From assembly GCA_038501785.1 (NCBI GenBank), contig JBAMJR010000090.1, positions 1,199,001 through 1,263,000 on the forward strand: a DNA stretch of 64,000 bases, given 5' to 3'. The DNA is from Myoxocephalus aenaeus (lineage: Eukaryota > Chordata > Actinopteri > Perciformes > Cottidae). Below the pieces are notes generated by a model. It was given only the letters and a program-made list of their open reading frames with translations. It was not told where the DNA came from and searched no databases. This document shows, piece after piece, positions 1 through 13,788 of the stretch. Every line of letters begins with the position of its first letter. Positions within the stretch are counted from its first letter, which is position 1. The position numbers and the translations under genes are program-made.

Positions 1-944
1 GTTTCTTGGTGTTTTTCTCTGGCTTAAACAATATGATGAAACATTTTGGAGCGAATATACACAATATGAGCCCAAAACTGGAGGCAAGAATGGCAAATAT
101 CTCCACAGCCACAGTAAATTTACCAGGAGAACTGACATATGCTGGGATGAAGGTGACCCAGACTGCACAGAATATCAGCATGCTGAAGGTGATAAGCTTG
201 GCTTCATTAAAATTATCAGGTAGTTTCCGGGCTAGGACCGCCAACACAAAGCAAAAGACAGCCAGCAGGCCGATGTACCCGAGCACAGCCCAGAACCCAA
301 TAGCTGAGCCTAATGCACACTCCAGGATGATTCTCTCCTTGTATGTGGTGAGGTTTTTCATTGGAAAAGGAGGACTAAGAACCAACCAAAGAGTACATAT
401 TATAACTTGAATGAAAGTGAAAGACACTACAGTCATCCTTTGCTGTGGAGGACCAAACCATTTCATAACATTACGACCTGGGAGAGTGGCTTTGAATGCC
501 ATTAACACAACTATTGTTTTTCCAAGAACACAAGACATACAGAGGACGAAGGTGATCCCAAACGCTGTGTGGCGCAGCATGCAGGACCACTCAGAGGGTT
601 CTCCAATGAAAGTCAATGAGCATAAGAAACAGAGAGTCAGAGAGAAGAGCAGCAGGAAGCTCAGCTCAGAGTTGTTGGCTCTGACAATCGGGGATGTCCT
701 GTGACGGTGGAACACAGCCGCTGTTATAATGGCAAGACAGGCACCACCAACTGAGAATGCAGCCAGGATGATTCCTAGGGCCTCGTTGAAGGAAAGAAAC
801 TCTACAGGCTTGGGGAGACAAGTGTCTCTCTTTGCATTAGGCCAAAATTCCTTGGGGCAAGGGAAACAATCAGGGGAATCTGAAAAAATACAACAACAAA
901 AAGGCTTTTAGCAGAAATACTCAATATTTGATGTTGTGCAGTAG

Positions 945-990
<46 letters not shown>

Positions 991-3900
991 ATTGTATTCA
1001 GTCATTTTCAAAGTACTCAAAGATATACAACACACAACATTAATCACATTAAATGCAGTTAAAAAAACTTTGGATTTTCGGATGTGTTGCGGGGTGAGCT
1101 CCAGATGAAGGAGACAGCTATTGAGAACTCTCTGTAGCTGCCGCTTGGTCCTGAGTGGTGGAAACAGGAGGTTGGCATTAGAGGAGCTGCAGCTGCGGAA
1201 AGAAGTGTGGTGGTGAAGCAGCTCGGTGAGGTAAAGGCCTGGTTTGTAGGTCTTTGTGACTGAGGAGAAGGACTTTGAAATGGCTCTGTTGTGGGACAGG
1301 GAGCCAGTGGAGGTTTTAGGGGACAGGGTGATGTGATCACAGCAGCGGTAATGGGTGAGCAGACAAGGAGGATAATAGGTAGCATGTATACACAGACTCT
1401 CAGGACAACTTTATCTGCTTGGTTAAAGTGTTAAAAGGTGTATTACATTAACATTTATGTGCCAGTTTCTGTCTAATCTGCAGTAGGAAAAACAATACCT
1501 GTAGCGTTGCTAATCTCCCCCTCAGGACACGGTATACAATCATAACAGCAGATGGGTTTTCCTTTCTGCAGCACTTTACGAGTTCCTGCAGGACAGCTGT
1601 CAGTGCACACTGACACAGGTACCTGGCACATAGATACAAACAAAGTCACATATATTCAGATGTGCTTCAAAACTCTGAGGATTAAAGGAGTTCAGATTAT
1701 TTTTTAATCTGTCTAAAAACAATACTTGCATTTCAATTAAAGTGTAGGTTCACATTTTTGAAGTCCTTTTAAAATCATTAATCACATGCCAACATGTATC
1801 GTGAAAGTGTTATTGTTCACTGTAACTAAACTGTTTCCCCTCTAAATGTATTTCAATGTCACTGTTACGGGACAAAGTTCACAGTTTTGGTGTAAAAATG
1901 AATTATTAAGTTCAGCTGAAGCTAACGTCATGATTAATCAGTGTAAGTAGAACAAATATAGTTTTTCTAACTCACACAGTTGTTTAAATTTGTAGTTCTA
2001 ACTCACACAGACTCTGCTCTCTACTGGACTCCACAGGTAATATTCTCCTCCAATCTCGAGCACATATTAGACCACTGAAAATGTGCATAAGCAGATGTTT
2101 TTGCAGATGCAGGCAGTCGGCAACTGCTGCAGCAGAATTGCTTACCATTCCCCCCTCACTGACGTGTTGCGTAGGACTTGTCTGGAAGAGTGGTATGTGA
2201 AGACGGCAACAATGGATGACCAACACATCAACCTCCTACTGCTACAGGCAAAGTTATTGGTTCATCAACACTTTAGGCCCCTGATATGGGGAAGGCACAT
2301 GTTGATGAGGCCCAACAACAGCACCTTACACAAACAGGCAGGGAGGGGTTCAAACCACTGCCCTATTAAGATTGGGGGACTCAGAGCACTCAGCACCCAT
2401 TGTTTCTGAATGCTCTCCATGTACCTGTGTTAGGTAAATGGAAGTGTATCTGTAAACACCTACTGCCTGCTATGGTTCTCCCTGGTAAAGCAGGACAATC
2501 CACCCCTGGTGGTGGACTGCTTTACGCATCCCCAATACTCCATCTCACCCTTCCCTTAGAGAGAGTGAGTTGAAAGCAGTTGCTTTCTGGTAGCTTCAAG
2601 TTGTTGCATGGAACCGTTATATGCAGAAATTACTCCCGTATCTGTCCATGCTGGATCGGTCCATGTTGATTTAAAAAAAGAAAGCATGGAAAGTAAAATA
2701 CGGCGTTAGCACGACTGCATCCAGCAGCTAGTTTAGCCAAACCGTCCTGGTGTAGCTTAGGTCTGCACAGAAGCTGCTTCCCTTTCACGCCAGTCTGTTG
2801 TCTTATGCTGAGGTCAGGCTGATCTCGGACCAGGTGTTTTACCTGTAGTTTCTCCACCAAAGGTCTTCTCTCAAACCGGTGTTGGAGGAGAGATTATACT
2901 GAGTTAGCGTTATTTATTTTTTTAAGAGAAGTGTTCGACTCGTGCTCGCCGCTGTAATGTTGTTAAAATGGGTGGTGAGCGCCTCATCTGCCCTGATGAG
3001 ACAGAGAGACGGGACCGCACAGCCTTGGGCCAACTGAGTTTGGCCCTCCCGGAAGTCTTTTTTCGGGCACTGATTGGATAAATTGTACGTCATTTATTTA
3101 TATCTTCAAAAAACCCTGATGATTTACGGCCCATGGAATGAAGCTACCTTCGGAGCCAGACCCGGGAGGGGAGCTCGTCGTGGCCGGGCTTTCGCCCATG
3201 GGGCCCGGTCGGGCTCAGTCCGAAAAAATATCATGGACCAGCAACCCTGTGGACTCACCACCCGCAGGGGGAAGCATCGGGGTCGGGTGCTATGCAGACC
3301 GGGCGGCGGGCCAGGCCGGAGACCTGGGCGAGCCGATCGCCGGCAACATAGACTACCTCTAGGGACGTGGAACGTCACCTCGCTAGCGGGGAAAGAGCCG
3401 GAACTGGTGCAGGAGGTGGAGCGGTATCAGCTAGATATAGTTGGGCTCACCTCCACGCACAGCACGGGCTCTGGAACCAAGCTCCTGGAGAAGGGTTGGA
3501 CTTTGTCCTTTTCTGGAGTTGCCCAGGGTGAGAGGCGCCGGGCGGGAGTGGGGATACTCACGAGCCCCCGGCTGAGCGTCGCTATGTTGGAGTTTTCCCC
3601 GGAGAACAAGAGGGTCGCCTCCCTGCGCCTACGGGTTGCGGGGAGTAAGGCTCTGACTGTTGTTTGTGCTTATGCACCGAACAGCATTTCAGAGTATCCG
3701 GCCTTCTTGGCGTCGGTGGGAGGGGTCCTGGAAAGGGCGCCACCTGCCGACTCCATAGTTCTAGCTGGGGGACTTCAACGCTCACGTGGGCAATGATAGA
3801 GAAACCTGGCGGGGCGTGATTGGGTCCTGTTTGCCTCCTCGGACCGTGACCTCCAGCATTTACTGGGGCGTTTTGCAGCCGAGTGTGAAGCGGCAGGGAT

Positions 3901-6900
3901 GAGAGTTAGCACCTCCAAATCTGAGGCCATGGTGCTCTGCCGGAAACCGGTGGATTGCTCCCTCCAGGTGGGGACAAACTGCCTACCCCAAGCGAAGGAG
4001 TTCAAGTATCTCGGGGTTTTGTTCACGAGTGAGAGTAAGGTGGAGCGTGAGATCGATAGGCGGATCGGTGCGGCTGCAGCAGTAAAACAGGCTCTGTACC
4101 GGTCCGTCTTGGTGAAGAGGGTCCATTTACTGCTCGGTCTACGTTCCAACCCTCACCTATGGTCACGAACTCTGGGTCGTGACCGAAAGAACGAGGTCTC
4201 GGATACAAGCGGCCGAAATGAGCTTCCTCCGTAGGGTGGCCGGGCTCAGCCTTAGAGATAGGGTAAGGAGCTCGAACATCAGGAGGGAGCTTGGAGTCGA
4301 GTCGCTGCTCCTTCGTGTCGAAAGGAGTCAGCTGAGGTGGTTCGGGCATCTAGTCAGGATGCCTCCTGGACGCCTCCCATTAGAGGTTTTCCAGGTACGT
4401 CCAACTGGTAGGAGATCCCGGGGAAGACCAAAGAGGGATTATATCTCCCGGCTGGCGTTGGAATGCCTTGGGATCCCCCAGGATGAGCTGGAAAGTGTTG
4501 CGGGTGAGAGGGAAGCCTGGGTCGGTCTGCTGAACCTGCTGCCACCCCGGATAAGCGGCTGAAAATGGATGGATGGATGGATCCTATTTTACAAATATTA
4601 CTGGGTATATTCCATAGCTCAAAAACACAAATATTGACAATTTGTATAATTGATTAATATTATTATGATTTTTATAATTAATAATATTATACATATATAT
4701 ATATTATAATTTTTTTGGGTGGCTCAAAGTGGGTGGGGCCAGGCCCCATGGCCCTCTATTGACCGGCCGCCACTGCACTCCACCTACTTGCTACCTACAG
4801 TAGAGAGGTAGGGGGCCTCGGCCAACCCAGATAGTACGCGACTGAACTGGTTGGAGCCATTGCATAACCCTGCAGGGATCAACAGATGAGCAGCACCCTT
4901 CACACTACATTCTGACACCGACTGTGCACGGACAACAGTGGGAAAGTCTTCTCCCCCTTTCCTCACAACAATGTTGGGACCCTGACCACTTTGCTCAGTA
5001 ACATGCTACGGTGGATCTTACTCTTGCTGCCTGGATGGATTGCACAAGCTGAGGATGACCCAGAGTAGCAGTGCATCCATTGCCCTAGCCTCCTCAGAGA
5101 GAGCGTCCCCGAACTGGGTGACGGTTCAGGGCTGGGACATAATTATCTGAGTAAGGGACATGAAGCACATGAAGCACTTGAAAAATTAAGAAAACATGAG
5201 AACAACAGGCAGACAGGCATGGATATAACTCCGTCAAGCTACTAAGCAGGCACGTCCAACTGGTAGGAGGCCTTGGAACGCTCGGGATCCCCCAGAATGA
5301 GCTGGAAAGTGTTGCGGGAGAGAGGGAAGCCTGGGTCGGCCTGCTGAACCTGCTGCCACCACGACCCGACCCCGGATAAGTGGTGATAATAGATGAATGG
5401 AAGCTACTAAGCTAGCATATCAAGCTAAGTCAACATCGCTACCCACGGACGCTGTGCTGTGGCGAAGAAACACAATGAGGTGGATAAAAACGGGCACATT
5501 TTATCCAAAACAATTGATCGTGTGAGGTTTTGTGGGGCTTTTGAGTTGGCCTTGCATGACGAGACTCACTGCATGACGAGTGCTGCCGGAGCACCATAAC
5601 AGACAGCGTTTTTAAAGACACGTTAAAGACGGCACAAAACGAGATGTTGGATGGCATGCTGTCGGTATATGATGGGGGCGGGGACTGCTTCGAAGCGGGG
5701 AGCAGATGTTTAAGTTTTTAATAAAATCCTATCTTCACAATAATACGTCACAGAGATAGGGTTTCAAATCTGGCGGGTTTTGGGTTCCACTTCCGCGTCT
5801 GAGCATCTAAACATGGACATGTCGTATGACGCGTGCAAAGCTTCAGTGTGAGTCAGAATCAGTGTCAGAGTCAGTGATAAGAGGACAAATGTGTACTCGT
5901 TATTTGGGCAGAGTATGAGCCATAGAGACCAGTAGAGGGCTTCACCTGTGAATAGAAAACTAGGATTACAATTTCAAAAAGTTTGTATTTTTAGCCGAAA
6001 TTCTGCACTCGGGTTATAGCCTTCTGCCGTGGGTCAGCAAGGGAACACTTTCTTGGAAAGTAAAAAGGAGTAATTTCTGAGTAAAACATATCCTTACATT
6101 ATTCGGTAACACTTTATAATAACTACACACTATTTAGCATTAGTGGTAGTTAAGTATGAGTAAACACTTAATTCATCATTTATAAAGCATTTTTCCAACA
6201 TTAACAGTCATTAGTATGCAATTCCTAAAGACAGTTATGAATGTTTTATTCTTGATTAATAAGCTTGACTATCATGCATTTCATGATTGGGTTTTCATAC
6301 TTTATAAATCAATTATTATGAAGGACTTATAGATGATTAATACAATAATTTATAAAGTGTTAGTAAATTATTGTAAAAATATTATTACATTACATTATTG
6401 ATTATGAATATCTAGCTAGCTAGCCAGTTATTTCTGGCCCGGGGTCCGCGCACCCTTTCGATTTAGGGTTAGGGTATGGAGTTTTCCATAGCGTAACCAC
6501 ACTGTTGATCAGTTCCAGAGCAAAACGTGTGTCCCACATTGATGACGTATCACCACCGCCAAAAGCCTTCTTTTTTTGCGGAGAACATTATAAGTAATTA
6601 TTTGCATCTTGCAATAAATATGAATGTTCTTTATCACTTTGTGTTGTGTCTATTTTCCTTTTTTGTTGAAAAGATAACTGAGACTTTTGTTAGCTTTGGG
6701 GCACTGCTGGCCTTTCAATGCCATTTATAAATGCTTTGTAAGGCATATAGTCCTCACTTTAGATGAGGTTACACACAATACTTAACTAACAACTAGTAAC
6801 TACCTAAATTATTTATGAATTGCAGTATTAAAACACATATATAAAGGCACATGTTAACATAGTCCCTAACTATTAGTGCATATCTAAATCATTATATATA

Positions 6901-9900
6901 TAAATAAATGCATGAATATTTGGCATTTATATAATTTTTTTATAATTTACTAACACTTTATCAATTATCTTAATAATCATCTATAAGTCCCAAATAAATG
7001 GTTTGCAATATATATTACTTAATTTACAAATGGGGAATACATCATTTATAAAGTATGAAAACCCAATCATGAAACACATTATAGTCAAGCTTATTAATCA
7101 AGAATAGAACATTTAAACTGTGCTCATAAATTGCATACTAATGACCGTTAATGTTGGAACAATGCTTTATAAATGATAAATTACGTTTTTACTCATACTT
7201 AACTAATGCTAAATAGCGTGTAGTTATTACAACGTGTGACCCATTATTTATTACATGGATATCTTTACTGCCGTTATGTACAGTGTTAACAATTGCAGTG
7301 ACCAAAATACGTGTTCACATATAACGTTTAATATAACTTAAGTTCAAATTGAAATATGTAATACATTTTGCTCCTTACTTGTGTGCTACCCTCCACCCAG
7401 GTGAGGTTCCTGTTGATACGGAGTTCCTGGCCCACCGGCAGTGATGCATCGTAGTGCCCTACTGCCACCAACTCAATGCTGCCACTCTCACTTTTTTGCC
7501 AGTTAACCAGCTCGTATGTGGCCACAGGATCCCCGTTGTCATCAAATGACACATCATAACCATTTTGGGAAAAATTTACATTTTTCAGCTGAGTAAGAAC
7601 CTGTGAGGATGAAGTAAAAGAAGAAAATGAAAGAGAGATTTGAAGCAATAGAAGACAAAATAAATGTAGAATTAAAAAAAGGTACAAGAGAGTGAAAAAT
7701 TTACTTATTTGTTTTGACTGACCTGTTTGGACTCTATGCTGGTGAGTTCGTCACACTGAGTGATAGAATGTGTTTCCTGACACACTGCATTATGAATGGC
7801 ATGTGCTATTGCATAAACAGCCTTGTACACCATGTTAGTGATCCGGAGCTGAGATGTGTCAGTGTACGAGCTCTGGATCGTCTCTATGTCTTCACTTCCA
7901 TCACACGTATTCTTGTCTGTGACTGCTGCTAAAAACACACAAAGACAAAAATTAGCATTGACAATATTAGATTATAATTCATCTCAATGTCTTTTTCTTT
8001 TTTGTTTCTTTGTTTTATTTAACCTTCCAAATGTGCAGAGCAAAAACCTGTATATCTACATTGCTCTAATTTATAAGTTAAACATTATTTATTACATATC
8101 AAAGCACTGTATAACAGAAATTACTCTATTTAATAGTTGCTCTTTTAGTTTGTATCCAACCTGATTTTAATTTTGACCTTTATCTACCAGCTCAAATATC
8201 AGACAATTAGTCAACTGCATGAAATGCAAATAATGTATTTTCCTTTAATTGAATTTGACAAGATCTGTGTTAAAGTGTTTTGAAGAAATACATGATCACT
8301 GTTAGGATAAGAGCTTAGAACTATATACATATAAACTTTAACTGATACATGCTAGTAGGCTAAGTAAAACTGTTGTGCTTTATTTTGCTTGGTGGCCTAT
8401 AGACTGTCAATTTAATGTGTGCTTGTGTTCAGGGCTTCAGGGTTGACATGGTGAAACTACTGCAGCCAAGTTCATACAAACATAAAAAAAAACAGATTAT
8501 TCACAAACATGTGCTTTATGTCCATGACATGTCTTTGTTCATTATCAATAGATTCTATTTTAATCTAGGGGTTGGACTAAAAATCACCTTTGGACATTTT
8601 AACACACAAAGTTTCAACAGGACTGTGAAAAAATAACAGAACACACGCAAAGACGCAACTGTGAGTGTATTTTATGTAAAATAATCATCCCAATTTTCTC
8701 ACTTTTCCCCAGCCTGCAGTTGAATGCATCCTCCCAGAACTCAGTAAGCACTGGAGAGGCAGTCACTTTAGAGGGAGAGAGATCCAGCAGGAAGTTTTTC
8801 AGACCTGGGATGACAGATCGCTCAATGCCAAATCCGACTGCTCCAGCACAGAAACTGAACCTCAGCATGTCTGGGTCAGTTACCCAGGCCTCACTGCCTA
8901 TCCACTGGCGAGGAGGAGAGGGCTTGAGTGACAGCTCTTCCAGCAGAATCCTCAAGTCTCCAGATGTTATAAATGCCACAATAACCATAGCTGTCGACCT
9001 GGAGAGAAATAATAGTGCATTGTATTATAGTAATATGGGGGAAAAACTTAAAAATATATATGTATCAAGATAATTCAAACAAACACATAAGAAATACTAA
9101 ATGTTTTGTTTATTAATGTACAGTATTTCTCCACTGATTCTATATCAAATTCAGTGAATGTTGAAACCTGCGGATAATGTCGGCTACTCTCTGGATCCTG
9201 CTTCGTGGGTGGGTCCGATAGAAAGATTCGGAATATTCCACACAGATCCCCTCTTTGTGTGCTGTGTCTAGGAAAGACGCCATGCCATTATTTCCATAAT
9301 CCGAATCTGATCGGATAGCACCTATCCAAGTCCAACCAAAGTGTTTTACCAGCTTTGCCAGCGCGTCAGCCTGGAACTGGTCACTCGGGATTGTTCTGAA
9401 GAAACTGGGGTACTGCTGCTTATCGGACAGGCATGCACAAGTGGCAAAGTGACTAACCTAAATGAACACAACAGTGTAATTATTTAACAGGACGGACACA
9501 AAATATCATTGGTCTATTAAACACATAATTTTCAGAAATTCAAAATATTTACTTGAGGAATGTTAAAGGGCCCGATGATGCGAGACATGCTGATGGATGG
9601 CGTGGACCCAGACTCACCAAGAATAGCCATCACTTTACCAGATTGTGAACAATTGTCGCCGGTGTAAAACACCGGGTCCATGCCACTTGACAGCTGGAAT
9701 GCCACATGCACCGCTACAGGCACAGAGGCACACGAGTCGTAGATCTGATAACCGAGTTTGATGCCCGGCAGCAGCTCCGTGCTGTTGTTAATCTCCTCGA
9801 TGGCGAAGATCATTGTGCGTGAGTAGCGTAGTTCACGGGTATCAATGCTGCAGACAGACAGTCTTGTCAATGTTTAAAATATGGTCTACATAATGATGAG

Positions 9901-10581
9901 GACGTTTCACTAATTTAATAGATATACATAATTAAGGAGATCTGCAATAGTCAACTCAATTTAAAGTATTGCTTCGTGTTTATCCTTTTGAATATGATTC
10001 AATGATTGATATAATTCATTTTCATTAAACCTTTTTGTATTTTTCTTTGTTTTGAACTTACTACAATTGTTGTAAATGAACAACCTGCAATTGTACTGCC
10101 AAATACTGTTCAAGCACTTTATGTGAAATAATGTCTTTGTTTTTTTACATTTGACGTTCTCAGTAAAACAAATTGCTTTGTAAAATTATTATAAGCAACA
10201 CCATACAAATCAAAACATTTTCATCCCAACAGAGTACATCCTCTTAGCCCGACATATTCCTCTTACTAACCTCCCTGAGCATCTTAGTGAATCAGGCATG
10301 GTCGTGTAGTTATGCTTCATTGAATATGCATAGTGGTGTATGGACAAAACACCACCAATAATATAGTCACCATCCATTGAGAAAGCAGGTAGACGAGTGG
10401 TACCCTGGAGCTTGCATTTCACAGATGAGGCCTCAGTGCTGTCCCCAACACCATTCCTATCCTCTGAGAACTCAGCCCTTTGTTTCACACTATCCACAGA
10501 ACCATTCAAGGCAAGAGCTGAGTTCAGCTCACACAAACCCAGAGACAGGATCAGGCCAATAAAGAGAGCTGAGATCTCCAT
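1..10581 (-). CDS. V2R/OlfC class C olfactory GPCR, gene A (3' end cut by window)
   Basis: Vomeronasal type-2 receptor. Exons in coding order: 10581-10271, 9847-9553, 9457-9168, 8998-8703, 7928-7723, 7600-7379, 1622-1499 and 879-1. All introns are GT-AG and all phases agree (2,0,2,1,0,0,1). Residues 1-24 are a signal peptide (MEISALFIGLIL...). Residues ~30-530 form the ligand-binding Venus-flytrap (AMIFAIEEINNST, FRTIPSDQFQADAL, SDYGNNG, WIGSEAW). By eye, the Asp of IPSD, the Tyr of DYG and the Glu of GSE align with amino-acid-contacting residues of the calcium-sensing receptor. Residues ~541-600 are the nine-cysteine NCD3G linker (six Cys in exon 7, three in exon 8). Exon 8 encodes the 7TM domain, starting after the PKPVEFLSFNEALG motif. 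Only the last 26 nt, including the stop, lie outside the window. Intron 6 (1623-7378) is swollen by LINE and hAT insertions. The ATG at 10581 was chosen because a signal peptide follows it and a TATA box lies ~45 nt upstream. Confidence 0.93.
945..989. repeat. (AAT)n microsatellite in gene A intron 7
   Basis: About 15 tandem AAT triplets, without interruption. Confidence 0.95.
1040..1390. other. Unidentified GC-richer block in gene A intron 7
   Basis: The AT-rich V2R intron gives way at about 1050 to ~330 bp of more balanced composition, with no counterpart in introns of B, C or D. It looks like an inserted repeat, but I recognise no family, terminal repeat or coding motif. Confidence 0.4.
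1623..3104. other. Gene A intron 6, unclassified part
   Basis: 1623-2030 is AT-rich intron. 2030-3104 is mixed sequence with short open frames but no recognisable domain. It is probably old repeat debris left of the LINE copy that begins at 3105. Confidence 0.4.
3105..4582 (+). mobile_element. RTE/Rex3-like LINE, internally deleted and 5'-truncated copy
   Basis: Same family as the full-length LINE at 59580. It keeps the ORF start region and endonuclease N-half (GTWNVTSLAG) to about 3823. It then jumps directly to the sequence just after the reverse-transcriptase active site (ASSDRDLQH), so ~550 codons including the catalytic core are lost. A one-base frameshift near 3768 and a further deletion near 4122 break the frame. 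It ends with the (ATGG)n tail at 4563-4582. It lies in gene A intron 6 in antisense orientation to the receptor. Confidence 0.88.
4717..4776. repeat. Possible DNA-transposon end (GGCCGCCACTG terminus)
   Basis: A GC-rich strip after an AT-rich run contains GGTGGGGCC/AGGCCCC self-complementarity and ends in GGCCGCCACTG, resembling fish transposon termini that start CAGTGGCGGC. No partner end was found. Confidence 0.3.
5247..5400 (+). mobile_element. RTE/Rex3-like LINE, 3'-terminal fragment
   Basis: This matches the last coding part of the LINE at 59580 (CARPTG, LESVAGEREAWVGLLNLLPP) with an internal gap of ~45 bp. The GATG tail has decayed (GATAATAGATGAATGG). It is a second, shorter fragment in the same intron. 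Confidence 0.8.
5401..6104. other. Gene A intron 6, no recognisable feature
   Basis: A unique-looking stretch with no open frame over 75 codons, no terminal repeats and no similarity to other parts of the window that I could see. Confidence 0.4.
6105..7241. mobile_element. hAT-type MITE with long terminal inverted repeats (copy A)
   Basis: The ends start GGTAACACTTTATAATAAC and the right end is its inverted counterpart; similarity of the arms runs over 100 bp. Near-identical 8-bp duplications flank it (CATTATTC 6097-6104, CATTATTT 7242-7249), as hAT insertions give. The centre (6410-6560) differs from the copies in genes C and D. No transposase. Confidence 0.8.
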
Positions 10582-10622
10582 CCTCAACTGTCCTCAAGTG
10601 GGCATACTGTGTTTTTACTGGT

Positions 10623-10681
10623 CTATATAGATATTCAGACTGAAGCTTCCCTCCTACTGTACGCCAGCATGCTGTACGTCA
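10623..10681 (-). promoter_or_regulatory. Core promoter of gene A: TATA box plus two TGACGTACAG-type repeats
   Basis: The palindromic CTATATAG lies at 10623-10630, ~45 nt upstream of the ATG. On the coding strand two copies of a 12-bp element precede it: TGACGTACAGCA at 10681-10670 and TGGCGTACAGTA at 10666-10655. TGACGT is a CRE half-site. The block recurs at the same distance in all four genes. Function is inferred from position only. Confidence 0.6.
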
Positions 10682-11353
10682 GAGAGAGGATGCTCTTACC
10701 CAGTGGTCTTTGATTAACTCTTGTACAAGTCTTTTTGTGAGCTTTGTGTACATTATAATCTGCACCAAGTGCCCATGTCTCTTTTCTCTTATTTTAAAGC
10801 TACCATTGTAAACCCTAATATCTTCTTAATGAAGTCATACTCTTACAACTTTTTTTGCTGTGTTTAGCTCATATGACAGTTAAGCCGAACAAATGTCCAC
10901 CACTAATGAGATGTTTGTTTGATTAAATCACAGAATGATGCTAAAACAGAAATATTAATGAACTAGCACTGAGTTTATAAAAGAGAAGGACACACATATT
11001 TATCTTGTTCTTTTTTTAATTATTTTACTTTACATTACTTATATTCTATATTTTCAGGCCGTGATGAAAAAACTAAAATAAAAAATTATAATTTAAAAAG
11101 TACTTTCATAACATGACATTCCAATTCATAAAACATTTAATACAAAATATACAGTAAACTTAAAAATATGAATGTTTACAGAGACAATATGAAAACTGAA
11201 TGTGCACATCATGAGCTATATAGTAAATGTTGCTGTTGGAGCCATAATGTCATTTTTTGTCTTTTTTGTTCTCCCTTTTTGCCCTCTGTGGCTTAGGTAT
11301 TTGTATTAAAAGTCCCTTCAATTGCCGTCCTAGTTTTCTTTAAACTTTATGTT
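10640..11353. other. Spacer between genes B and A
   Basis: About 770 bp from the B stop to the A start. It contains the conserved upstream block of the V2R family and a 3' flank seen after gene C. No separate gene. Confidence 0.7.
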
Positions 11354-13601
11354 TTAAGATTGACTTTTGTTCATTAAATGTTTTTTGGTATTTTTCTCTG
11401 GCTTAAACAATATGATGAAACATTTTGGAGCAAATATACACAATATGAGTCCAAAACTGGAGGCAAGAATGGCAAATATCTCCACAGCCACAGTAAATTT
11501 CCCTGGAGAACTGACATATGCTGGGATGAAGGTGACCCAGACTGCACAGAATATCAGCATGCTGAAGGTGATAAGCTTGGCTTCATTAAAATTATCAGGT
11601 AGTTTCCGGGCTAGGACCGCCAACACAAAGCAAAAGACAGCCAGCAGGCCGATGTACCCGAGCACAGCCCAGAACCCAATAGCTGAGCCTAATGCACACT
11701 CCAGGATGATTCTCTCCTTGTATGTGGTGAGGTTTTTCATTGGAAAAGGAGGACTAAGAACCAACCAAAGAGTACATATTATAACTTGAATGAAAGTGAA
11801 AGACACTACAGTCATCCTTTGCTGTGGAGGACCAAACCATTTCATAACATTACGACCTGGGAGAGTGGCTTTGAATGCCATTAACACAACTATTGTTTTT
11901 CCAAGAACACAAGAGATGCAGAGGACGAAGGTGATCCCAAACGCTGTGTGGCGCAGCATGCAGGACCACTCAGAGGGTACTCCAATGAAAGTCAATGAGC
12001 ATAAGAAACAGAGAGTCAGAGAGAAGAGCAGCAGGAAGCTCAGCTCAGAGTTGTTGGCTCTGACAATCGGGGATGTCCTGTGACGGTGGAACACAGCCGC
12101 TGTTATAATGGCAAGGCAGGCACCACCAACTGAGAATGCAGCCAGGATGATTCCGAGTGCCTCATTGAAGGAAAGAAACTCTACAGGCTTGGGGACACAA
12201 GTGTTTCTCTTTGCATTAGGCCAAAATTCCTTGGCGCAAGGGAAACAATCAGGGGAATCTGAAAAAATACAACAAAAGAGGGCTTTTAGCAGTGATGCTC
12301 AATATTTGATGTTGTGCAGATATTGTAGAAACAATACCTGTAGCGTTGCTAATCTCTCCCTCAGGACACGGTATACAATCATAACAGCAGATGGATTTTC
12401 CTTTCTGCAGCACTTTACGAGTTCCTGCAGGACAGCTGTCAGTGCACACTGACACAGGCACCTGGCACATAGATACAAACAAAGATTCAAGATTCAAGAA
12501 TAGGTTCAGATTATTTTCACGTCTGTCGAAAAACATAACTCACATGTTAAAATAAGTATGTGTGTTTTGTCAATGCAACTGCTGGTGAAAAAAAAATCCA
12601 CAGCTGTGTAATAAATGAGTTCTAAAGTTCAGCTAAAGCCAAAATGAGACCTCAGCAATCTGAATCTGACAAAGCAAGCAGTTATCTTCCAAAGTTAGTC
12701 TTTTTGTTCAACGTACTGTTTTTTGTTACTATTCCTCAGCAAAGGAACATTTTTGTTGAAACTATTAAGTGGTATTTCAGACTGAAAATACAGTAACTTG
12801 AGAACAGATCTCATCCCAGTCAGTACGTGTCCCTGAACTGGAGGAACAGGGACCAAAAACACATATCACCAAATTTGAAATTGGAATATGTTATAATATT
12901 AATTTTGGGCTCCCTACTTGTGTGCTACCCTCCACCCAGGTGAGGTTCCTGTTGATATGGAGTTCCTGGCCCACCGGCAGTGATGCATCGTAGCGCCCTA
13001 CTGCCACCAACTCAATGCTGCCACTCTCACTTTTTTGCCAGTTAACCAGCTCGTATGTGGCCACAGGATCCCCGTTGGCATCAAATGACACATCATAACC
13101 ATTTTGAGAAAACTTAACTTTCTTCAACTGAATGAGAACCTGTGAGGATGAAGAAGTGGAAGATGGAGAGGAGGAGAAATGAAACAATGTATAATTAAAT
13201 TAATATTTCATTTAGGAAAAAGTTCAGTATAGCAAAAAAAGGACATTGGTGTTTTGACATATTTGTTTTTACTCACCTGTTTGGCCTCTATGCTGGAGAC
13301 TTTTTCACACTGGGTTATAGAATATGTTTCCTGACACACTGCATTATGAATGGCATGTGCTATTGCATAAACAGCCTTGTACACCATGTTAGTGATCCGG
13401 AGCTGAGATGTGTCAGTGTACGGGCTCTGGATCGTCTCTATGTCTTCACTTCCATCACACGCATTCTTGTCTGTGACTGCTGCTAAAAACACACAAAGAC
13501 ACAGGAAGGTATGTTTTAGCACTGACAGTTATATAATTATTTATTATGTATATTGTTCTTTTTCAGTTTTATTTAACCTGCAAAACATTTCTTAGAACCT
13601 C

Positions 13602-13636
<35 letters not shown>

Positions 13637-13707
13637 CATATATATACATACATATATATACATATATATATACATACACATATATATATATACATACACA
13701 CATATAC

Positions 13708-13788
<81 letters not shown>

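Noticed and set aside
6..704. Open frames on the plus strand over the 7TM exon (also at 11367, 35165, 53536)
   Set aside because: They are antisense to the conserved receptor exon and recur only because that exon is repeated.
3124..3378. GC-rich minus-strand frame (also 59826-60221, 60717-61601, 61821-62468)
   Set aside because: Shadows of the LINE ORF on the opposite strand.
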